Below are positions 62,301 to 64,000 of a stretch of 64,000 bases of DNA, one piece after another. The position numbers and the translations under genes are program-made. Within the stretch, counting starts at the first letter, position 1, and the number at the start of each line of letters is the position of its first letter. The notes under the pieces were generated by a model. That model searched no databases. It was not told the origin of the DNA and was given only the letters and a program-made list of their open reading frames with translations. The DNA is from Gigantopelta aegis (lineage: Eukaryota; Mollusca; Gastropoda; Neomphalida; Peltospiridae). The stretch spans positions 3,731,750 to 3,795,749 of the forward strand of contig NC_054708.1 in NCBI RefSeq assembly GCF_016097555.1. Direction: 5' to 3'.

Positions 62301-63287
62301 GTACAACAGCATGTTACCTTCAACAGTATGTGAATTCTGTAATATGCATCGTCTTAACATTCAATTAGAACCAATTGGATGTCACCTATTTTGTGTGACC
62401 TTTCAATATACAGTTGCTTTAAAAGCAGAGAATTCAATAATGTGCATTTTTTTTTTTTTGTCTTTTTTTTTTTGTGTGTGTGTATGAAATCACCCATAAA
62501 TACATGTTTTAAAAATTGATTCTGATGTCACCAACTCTGGTTGGCTAGCAATGTAGTTCACAAAAATACCTCTCTATTTTGCTGTGAAGTGTAATCCAAA
62601 ATACGTTATGATAGTAGTTGTCTCATTCTGTCATGTATGTATTTATATTTTTAACATTTATCGGTCTCTTTTAAATTCTGTACTATATATATATGGCATA
62701 AATAATTTGGTGAATTTTCAGTAACATTGACATTGTTGTCAGTTTTCTAGTTCCATTTCGTTTTGTTTAAATGTTTTCATCTGTTAAACAATGTATTTTT
62801 AATTTTGATGAAGAGGTTTTAGTGTAGTATTTTTAGTCCCCTACGGATCCAACCGGAGGGGACTATAGGTTTCATCTCTTGTCTGTCTGTCTGGGTATCT
62901 GTCCGTCCGTCCCACATATAGTTTTCCAGATGTTTTTTTCCAGAATGCCTTGAGATATTGAGCTAAAATTTTGTGTATAGCATTATCATGTACTGTTACA
63001 GATCAAGTTTGACTTTCATGGCGATTTACTCATTTTACTCAGAGTTATGGCCCTTGAATTTAGAAGATATAAAATTTGTTGTGCGTGCTAGGGGACATGT
63101 ATTGCTTTAGCAGTACTCTCAGAATGCTTGTTTTTCTATAAATGTGACATGTATCATTTAAGATGTTGTTTGTATTACACAGATGAACAAGTCGCGCCGT
63201 GAGGCCGACGATACGATAGTGCGTCTTGAAGTGAAACACCAGGAAAACGGCCGTCTACAACACGACAGCGAGGTGGAACTAGAGCTG
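25911..63287 (+). CDS. ODF2: ODF2/cenexin (outer dense fiber protein 2), 5' 13 coding exons, 3' end outside window
   Basis: Thirteen exons with GT-AG borders and matching phases join into 611 codons without a stop. Landmarks matching vertebrate ODF2 in order: VHVHVEEDVPVHVHIKK near the N-terminus (13-29), a PWVPPPGK motif (93-100), HRLEI...DLSTDEEE then YEKKIDHLM (113-147), and EVEMDGQA and LLREQH in exon 6. From about residue 140 on, the protein is continuous charged coiled coil. ODF2/cenexin is a scaffold of mother-centriole distal and subdistal appendages, needed for appendage assembly and ciliogenesis, and a component of sperm-tail outer dense fibres. The start at 25911 gives an N-terminus like the vertebrate isoform beginning a few residues before the HVHV repeat; upstream untranslated exons were not found. 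Introns range from about 1 to 7 kb, and five exon borders are included in tandem-repeat units, so transcript isoforms should be checked. Confidence 0.93.
26025..27722. other. ODF2 intron 1, with a run of 31 C
   Basis: AT-rich intron. At 26352-26382 there is an uninterrupted run of 31 C (i-motif on this strand, G-quadruplex on the other) in a short C-rich context with tttcag after it. Small frames near 26711-27368 have no recognisable homology. Confidence 0.6.
27723..27779 (+). CDS. ODF2: ODF2 coding exon 2 (residues 39-57)
   Basis: A 57-nt exon, phase 0 to 0, between ttcag and gtagag. It encodes a basic segment (SIPSTCIKKRGKLHKSAVK), in the position of the basic N-terminal segment of vertebrate ODF2. 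Short, but both splice sites fit and the frame is kept. Confidence 0.75.
28453..28637 (+). mobile_element. MITE with 8-bp target duplication
   Basis: The TIR CAGAGCAGGTTTA / TAAACCAGCTCTG is flanked by gatgtgat (28445-28452) and gaagtgat (28638-28645), 7 of 8 identical. Ends and duplication length are hAT-like. An inverted sister copy is at 8249-8428. Confidence 0.8.
29003..29160 (+). mobile_element. hAT-like repeat fragment, sister of 13986-14110
   Basis: It starts cagggctagctctg and shares caattgtgaatttc and aattgatattttga with 13986-14110. Right end not identified. Confidence 0.55.
30439..30594 (+). CDS. ODF2: ODF2 coding exon 3 (residues 58-109)
   Basis: 156 nt, phase 0 to 0, acceptor ctttatag and donor CAG|gttggt. 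It encodes a Ser/Arg-rich stretch, then GPWVPPPGKTSRGSKSISWQ, which aligns with the PWMPPGKSSARP...W motif of vertebrate ODF2. Confidence 0.92.
30694..31615 (+). repeat. 130-bp tandem array carrying the exon 4 acceptor and exon start (7 copies)
   Basis: Each unit holds tgtgttttgttag, about 58 nt equivalent to the start of exon 4 (ggtccgactcaccgactgg...), then intron-type sequence with tctgtatctacatctg. Exon-start positions are 30710, 30840, 30964, 31094, 31226, 31356 and 31486, followed by the true exon at 31616. Copies at 31094 and 31226 have the acceptor AG changed to GG; the other five keep AG. In the exon frame each copy runs into TGA after about 25-27 codons. Confidence 0.93.
31616..31768 (+). 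CDS. ODF2: ODF2 coding exon 4 (residues 110-160)
   Basis: 153 nt, phase 0 to 0, donor GAG|gtacgt. It encodes GPTHRLEINPTKDLLITDLS, then TDEEE and the start of the coiled coil (YEKKIDHLMSEVGSLKNE), matching vertebrate HCLEITP...DLSTEDDD...YDKKIDSLM. It is the only copy of the array that continues into the acidic TDEEE segment, so it is taken as the true exon. Confidence 0.95.
31769..32737 (+). repeat. ODF2 intron 4, with a 74-bp unit in three copies
   Basis: From about 31915 to 32150, gtaagactgaccttattgta...ttattggatatata is repeated three times with starts at 31925, 31999 and 32073. The rest of the intron is AT-rich and unremarkable. Confidence 0.85.
32738..32925 (+). CDS. ODF2: ODF2 coding exon 5 (residues 161-222)
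   Basis: 188 nt, acceptor gtgcag, donor AAGAG|gtacgg, ending in phase 2. It encodes Glu/Gln/Leu-rich coiled coil (VELQNVLSEMEKKDDLLQQS onward). It is GC-richer than its introns. A hAT-like element begins 13 nt after the donor. Confidence 0.93.
32939..34374. mobile_element. hAT-like element inserted 13 bp after the exon 5 donor
   Basis: The left end TAGAGCTGGGTGGTGTACCG and right end (inverse TGGAGCTGGGCAATACTG) match the TAGRGCTGGGC-type TIR common in hAT elements. Flanks are gtacagag (32931-32938) and gtacagac (34375-34382), 7 of 8 identical. No transposase frame. It separates the true donor from the rest of the first unit of the adjoining 76-bp array. Confidence 0.85.
34375..35434 (+). repeat. 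76-bp tandem array, about 14 units, containing the exon 5 donor sequence
   Basis: The unit is of the form ataccactaactaaataaag...tcaaagaggtacggtaga. Repeat starts at 34391, 34467 and 34543 give the 76-bp period. The end of the unit (AAAGAGGTACGGTAGACAGA) matches the exon 5/intron 5 border (AAGAG|gtacggtacaga) before the transposon insertion. In the right half the units alternate between gaggtacgg and gagatacgg, so the donor GT is kept in every second unit. Confidence 0.9.
35435..36049. other. ODF2 intron 5, middle part, with a 72-bp duplication
   Basis: Within it, attttcaatggcatcaaaaatagttttttt...gctgcagtgatggg (about 35879-35962) is repeated at 35965-36044. The remainder is unrecognised. 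Confidence 0.65.
36050..36505 (+). mobile_element. SINE interrupted by a small hAT-like insertion
   Basis: Family landmarks run in order from tggtaaagtgcg through ggatcgatcc, gtggtatgtac, tataaaagatcccttgc and aatgtttgacatcc to gtgtcgttaaacaaaacaaac. The element is split at 36330-36469 by an insertion. Confidence 0.85.
36330..36469. mobile_element. 140-bp CAGG...CCTG insertion in the SINE
   Basis: The insertion begins caggactcacactgg and ends tggaccctg, and is flanked by a perfect GCTCTAG duplication (36323-36329 and 36470-36476). The SINE sequence resumes exactly after it. CAG...CTG ends are hAT-like. Confidence 0.75.
36527..36854 (+). CDS. ODF2: ODF2 coding exon 6 (residues 223-332)
   Basis: 328 nt, acceptor gctgcag, donor GAG|gtgggt, phase 2 to 0 (AG from exon 5 plus A gives Arg). 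It encodes RDLFRIERETLMKKLIEVEM through LLREQH to LIQKLTDSERVNE, a GC-rich coiled-coil exon aligning with the KLVEAEMDG...LRDLLREQH region of vertebrate ODF2. Confidence 0.95.
36839..37357 (+). repeat. 32-bp tandem array containing the exon 6 end and donor (block 1, about 16 copies)
   Basis: The unit GAGCGAGTCGACGAG followed by gtgggtactatcactgg begins inside exon 6: the exon ends GAGCGAGTCAATGAG|gtgggtactatcactgg. Donor-like GAG|gtgggt recurs every 32 bp (36855, 36887, 36919 and so on). The array is free of stops for long distances, so the exon frame stays open to about 37205 if the intron is retained. Confidence 0.95.
37358..37904. mobile_element. hAT-like element inside the 32-bp array
   Basis: The ends CAGGGTTCGTACGTGCCTGG and (inverse) GTATGAACCCTG bound 547 bp containing several 'cctggaaaaccc' and 'cccttgaaaat' motifs near both ends. 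It is flanked by GAGCGA on both sides, though the flank is itself part of the array. No reading frame of note. Confidence 0.8.
37905..38410 (+). repeat. 32-bp tandem array, block 2 (about 14 copies), with a longer exon 6 copy
   Basis: It continues the 32-bp array after the transposon. At 38060-38097 it includes a degenerate copy of the last 38 nt of exon 6 (catctagaaactgaccgatt then ccaagcaagtcaatgag) followed by gtgggtac, showing that more than the minimal unit was copied. Confidence 0.93.
38411..38931. other. ODF2 intron 6, right part
   Basis: AT-rich; no feature recognised. Confidence 0.6.
38932..39003 (+). CDS. ODF2: ODF2 coding exon 7 (residues 333-356)
   Basis: 72 nt, phase 0 to 0, acceptor attgcag, donor AAG|gtgtgt. 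It encodes RLRAKVIENEQHVRDVWKQV then TAQK, continuing the coiled coil in the place of the KDKEVEELLQEIQ segment of vertebrate ODF2. Confidence 0.88.
39004..39510. other. ODF2 intron 7, left part
   Basis: AT-rich, no feature recognised. Confidence 0.6.
39511..43484 (+). repeat. 58-bp minisatellite, about 68 copies, with higher-order structure
   Basis: The unit is aattaaatacttgtttgata...agcatgtttacatacacagg, then a variable ttactccgg/ttacaccaaa/ggttactccacaatg end. Variants recur in fixed order: the rare tgtttacgta variant at 40711 recurs at 41363, 652 bp on, with near-identical neighbours, showing block duplication. Every unit carries TGTTTACA, a forkhead-type motif. Frames of 60-95 codons in the array are chance products. 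Confidence 0.96.
43624..43740 (+). CDS. ODF2: ODF2 coding exon 8 (residues 357-395)
   Basis: 117 nt, phase 0 to 0, acceptor ggttgtag, donor CGG|gtaaac. It encodes EEILAMRNIQTSMESTRAHL, then QKQLRQKEADCNRMAVQIR, closely matching SMESMRGHLQAQLRSKEAENSR of vertebrate ODF2. Confidence 0.95.
43783..44068 (+). mobile_element. SINE copy in ODF2 intron 8
   Basis: Landmarks ggtcggtctgggatcgatcc, gcatataaaacatc, aatgtagcgggtttcc and gtgtcgttaaacaaaac are in order; an internal deletion removes part of the core. Confidence 0.85.
44432..45538 (-). mobile_element. pogo/Tigger-like transposon remnant
   Basis: The TIR of about 27 bp (TACCGTATATTGCCGTGTAT... and its inverse ending at 45538) has TA at both ends, as for Tc1/mariner-type insertion. 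On the minus strand, about 45120-45185 reads KTGISNAMDWSEDDALFAEH, which matches the conserved C-terminal segment (KCGISNALDGTEDD-type) of pogo/Tigger DDE transposases, followed by an acidic tail to about 44976. The frame upstream is broken, and the catalytic domain is absent. It is therefore a dead, internally deleted copy. Confidence 0.8.
44976..45190 (-). pseudogene. pogo-like transposase C-terminal fragment
   Basis: About 65 residues are readable on the minus strand: the GISNAMDWSEDDALF signature, then a Glu/Asp-rich tail ending IWKIISS at a stop. Upstream in this frame a stop is met at once, and the coding sequence for the DDE domain is missing. Assignment rests on the family motif only. 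Confidence 0.65.
45586..45821 (-). mobile_element. hAT-like element fragment, related to 2821-4000
   Basis: It begins cagggcttctagattatg and matches the reverse complement of the right end of 2821-4000 (catgggagt..., agtaataat). The other end is missing; it lies inside the element at 44134-46684. Confidence 0.7.
46200..46400 (+). repeat. 34-bp tandem repeat, about 6 copies
   Basis: The unit ggtataggacacaatagatg + ctgttaaaaatact is repeated. The sister transposon at 52355-52395 has only one equivalent unit, so the expansion arose in this copy after insertion. Confidence 0.9.
46685..47227. other. ODF2 intron 8, right part
   Basis: AT-rich; no feature recognised beyond the acceptor aatttag at 47221-47227. 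Confidence 0.6.
47228..47343 (+). CDS. ODF2: ODF2 coding exon 9 (residues 396-433)
   Basis: 116 nt, phase 0 to 2, acceptor aaatttag, donor CACCAG|gtcagt. It encodes TIEGNTGQYRTEIEHLQSLL, then DKAKDKLTHDKESLKKAT, matching the GNQHKAEVEAIMEQL...DKESLKKA region. Its last 7 nt and donor are repeated in the 74-bp array that follows. Confidence 0.95.
47337..51489 (+). repeat. 74-bp minisatellite, about 56 copies, repeating the exon 9 donor
   Basis: The unit starts CCACCAG|gtcagtcacatg, that is, the final bases of exon 9 plus its donor. It continues tcacgtgtgtacaacctgtg and ends gctagtctaatccagctc. Nearly every copy keeps AG|gtcagt. Each unit contains CACGTG, a canonical E-box. Large blocks are duplicated: the run starting at 49217 recurs at 50188, 971 bp on. 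Units of 75 bp keep a frame open (for example 48768-49259), but this is not a gene. Confidence 0.97.
51490..52639. mobile_element. hAT-like element inserted in the last unit of the 74-bp array
   Basis: The ends CAGTGTTCTCGCTGG and (inverse) CCAGTGTTCTCACTGCT bound 1150 bp. Flanks are GCGCT on both sides, and the interrupted repeat unit resumes as gcgctagtctaaaccag at 52640. No transposase is encoded. A broken sister copy is at 44134-46684. Confidence 0.88.
52640..53957. other. ODF2 intron 9, unique part
   Basis: After a 20-bp remnant of the 74-bp unit the sequence is AT-rich. The words ggtctcactacacag (52685) and its inverse (53130) occur, without forming a simple stem. No exon recognised. 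Confidence 0.5.
53958..54268 (+). mobile_element. SINE copy in ODF2 intron 9
   Basis: Near full length, from gggcgggacagagcccagtg through gggatcgatccctgtcgg and aatgtttgacatccaatagc to gtcattaaacaaaacaaact. Confidence 0.9.
54393..54572 (+). CDS. ODF2: ODF2 coding exon 10 (residues 434-493)
   Basis: 180 nt, acceptor cattcag, donor AC|gtaagt, phase 2 to 2. It encodes RAQKQRAERNEEALERLSAQ, then LVERERLVAHLQSEIGQYDL and onward, closely matching RAQKERAEKSEEYAEQLHVQL of vertebrate ODF2. Confidence 0.95.
54573..56091. other. ODF2 intron 10, with an 83-bp unit in three copies
   Basis: From 55759 to 56008, attgtatttgacaggaaa...ggatggaatagccctgtccc is repeated three times with starts at 55761, 55844 and 55927. 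A pyrimidine-rich C-tract lies at about 54979-55015. No exon recognised. Confidence 0.75.
56092..56227 (+). CDS. ODF2: ODF2 coding exon 11 (residues 494-539)
   Basis: 136 nt, acceptor tttgtacag, donor AAG|gtacac, phase 2 to 0. It encodes RIKELENLLDRVEENSKSQV, then DEISVRVHEKNTELSTLRLE ending NDRLK, in line with the LVERLHRQTAEYSAFKLENERLK segment of vertebrate ODF2. Confidence 0.94.
56345..57176 (-). pseudogene. LINE ORF2 C-terminal remnant (5'-truncated)
   Basis: Read on the minus strand from about 57141 down to 56780, the sequence encodes VKAFYTLTEIH..., KLRAYSLFKSEFKSENYLL, and then a zinc-knuckle-type segment RTCFVCNSQAVEDE*HFILDCP. This C-x2-C...H...C plan near the C-terminus is typical of non-LTR retrotransposon ORF2. 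Two in-frame stops are present (in EIHVS*NKN and VEDE*HF). The 3' end at 56345 shows the (aattgaattg)-type tail. Reverse transcriptase and endonuclease are absent. The clade is not determined. Confidence 0.8.
57177..57949. other. ODF2 intron 11, middle part
   Basis: AT-rich; nothing recognised. Confidence 0.5.
57950..58985. mobile_element. Long-TIR element split by a SINE
   Basis: An arm at about 57961-58075 is inverted at about 58855-58970 with high identity (gtcgacgacagtcacttttc, ttggcttcgtacacagtaaa). The arms are over 100 bp long. A SINE with its own target duplication lies inside the left part. Outer boundaries are approximate and no target duplication for this element was located. Confidence 0.75.
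58113..58499 (+). mobile_element. Full-length SINE with 15-bp target duplication
   Basis: Head cctcggtggcgtcgtggc with B-box-like GTTCGGATCCC; body and (tttc)n tail as at 21415-21791. Flanks are TTCAAACATATTCAG at 58098-58112 and 58500-58514, perfectly matched, suggesting a fairly recent insertion. Confidence 0.95.
58986..59693. other. ODF2 intron 11, right part
   Basis: AT-rich; no feature recognised before the acceptor at 59691-59693. Confidence 0.5.
59694..59804 (+). CDS. ODF2: ODF2 coding exon 12 (residues 540-576)
   Basis: 111 nt, phase 0 to 0, acceptor tttacag, donor CAG|gtaata. It encodes SSVINMECKFKQTEEEMVEL, then RKNLKQYEKITEEYKDQ, aligning with LEVQQLKASVKNYEGMIDNYKSQ of vertebrate ODF2. 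Confidence 0.94.
59775..59945 (+). repeat. Triplicated exon 12 end plus donor
   Basis: The last 30 nt of exon 12 (gagaaaatcacagaggaata...) with gtaata and about 25 intron bases occur at 59775, again at 59836 and, diverged, at 59902 (gattag|gtaata). The second copy is an intact exon end with donor. Confidence 0.93.
60048..61197 (+). repeat. About 30-bp minisatellite, about 40 copies, with AATAAA in most units
   Basis: The unit is aatgatcaataaacgtgcaa + cagtggtctc, with shorter variants lacking cagt. Most units contain AATAAA on the sense strand. Frames on both strands (MINKRATVVS and LLIIETTVAR repeats) follow from the 30-bp period and are not genes. Confidence 0.96.
61198..62835. other. ODF2 intron 12, middle part
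   Basis: AT-rich. It holds an internally deleted SINE at 61293-61395. Frames at about 61354-61699 have no recognisable domain. T-rich run near 62449-62480. Confidence 0.5.
61293..61395 (+). mobile_element. Internally deleted SINE
   Basis: The head (gtgggatgtggcccaatggtaa... cgcttgatgt) joins directly to the tail (gattaataaatcaatgtgct...gtgtcgttaaataaaacaaac); the body is missing. Confidence 0.8.
62836..63110. repeat. Candidate dispersed repeat with head hairpin
   Basis: AGTCCCCTACGG and CCGGAGGGGACT form a hairpin at 62837-62866. A (gtct)n/(gtcc)n tract follows, and ggggac recurs at about 63090. It resembles a repeat common in mollusc genomes, but only one copy is in the window, so the call rests on the structure alone. 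Confidence 0.4.
63183..63287 (+). CDS. ODF2: ODF2 coding exon 13 (residues 577-611), last in window
   Basis: 105 nt, phase 0 to 0, acceptor attacacag, donor CTG|gtaaga. It encodes MNKSRREADDTIVRLEVKHQ, then ENGRLQHDSEVELEL, matching MKTRLEADEVAAQLERCDKENKIL of vertebrate ODF2. The rest of the gene lies to the right of the window. Confidence 0.93.
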
Positions 63288-63298
63288 GTAAGACATTG

Positions 63299-63570
63299 CT
63301 AAAGACACGGCTTGATGAACACTGACACACATACATATAGTGACAGTTAGACTAAAGACATGGCTTGGTAGACACTGACACATGGACACATAGTGACGGT
63401 TAGACTGAAGACAAGGCTTGGTAGACATTGACACACGTATATATAGTGACGGTTAGACTAAAGACATGGCTTGGTAGACACTGACACATGGACACATAGT
63501 GACGGTTATACTGAAGACACGGCTTGGTAAACACTGACACACGTACATATAGTGATGGCTAGACTGAAGA
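63299..63570 (+). repeat. 53-bp tandem repeat, 5 copies, 11 bp after exon 13
   Basis: The unit is ctaaagacatggcttggtag + acactgacacatggacacat + agtgacggttaga. It starts just after the donor but does not clearly include it. Confidence 0.92.
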
Positions 63571-63844
63571 TACGCCTGTAGATGTAGATTAGTTCAAGTC
63601 AGTATCTTGTTATAGAGCATTCATGAGCTAGAGTTTTCATACAAGTTTTATAAATAACAATATATAAACAAAAGTAATTATTCATCTAATGACTTAGAAA
63701 AAAGGTGATCCATATATGGAAACATTTATTTTTTATCTAATAAATACTCAATAATAAGTGTGTAAGATAAAAATTATCATAATTTCAGCTGTCAAATAAA
63801 TAAGTTGTCATTTCATGTTTGATGGATCACATGGTAACATAGAT

Positions 63845-64000
63845 CAGGGCTTCTAGAATTTCGATAAAATCCACTAGATCAGTGATTTAAAAATTGTACT
63901 ATCTACAATTAAAAATTCACTAGCCCAACTTTACTTTAAGTAAATATATTTTACTAAATAATAGTAATAATCAGATATGTCACCTAACCAGGGAGATGGA
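63845..64000 (+). mobile_element. hAT-like element, left end, cut by the window edge
   Basis: It starts CAGGGCTTCTAGAATTTC, and its later part matches 3749-3830 (attaaaaattcactagccc, aataatagtaataatca). It is the same family as 2821-4000; extent to the right unknown. Confidence 0.75.

Overview
This is eukaryotic DNA, most likely from a mollusc and probably a gastropod. It is AT-rich, with short GT-AG exons in long introns, and dense in tRNA-derived SINEs, short DNA transposons with terminal inverted repeats (TIRs), one LINE remnant and very large minisatellites. The organism call rests on the general look of the SINEs and the gene structure; I could not run a database search.

Two protein-coding genes are supported. 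At 14713-15699 (+) an intronless reading frame encodes a complete 328-residue ELAV/Hu-like protein with three RRMs, followed by about 3 kb of U-rich sequence that could be its 3' UTR. From 25911 to the right edge (+) lies the 5' part of an ODF2/cenexin gene, a coiled-coil protein of centriole appendages and sperm outer dense fibres. I assembled 13 coding exons whose phases join without a break into 611 codons (25911-26024, 27723-27779, 30439-30594, 31616-31768, 32738-32925, 36527-36854, 38932-39003, 43624-43740, 47228-47343, 54393-54572, 56092-56227, 59694-59804, 63183-63287). The 3' end lies beyond the window.

Layout: 1-14.7 kb is intergenic and largely nested hAT-like elements with visible target-site duplications. 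14.7-18.7 kb is the ELAV-like gene. 18.7-25.9 kb is intergenic with a cluster of SINEs and a candidate ODF2 promoter (CRE, CCAAT and ETS motifs near 23.45 kb). 25.9-64 kb is ODF2.

The most unusual feature is in ODF2. At five exon borders a minisatellite unit includes the splice site itself plus adjoining exon bases: the acceptor of exon 4 (130-bp unit), and the donors of exon 5 (76 bp), exon 6 (32 bp), exon 9 (74 bp) and exon 12 (61-66 bp). The introns therefore hold dozens of extra splice-site copies. Three of these arrays have been invaded by hAT-like transposons. Intron 7 (58-bp unit, about 68 copies) and intron 12 (about 30-bp unit, about 40 copies) hold further arrays that do not include an exon border. 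No new enzyme system or defence locus was seen; the splice-border arrays are the best candidate for something undescribed.
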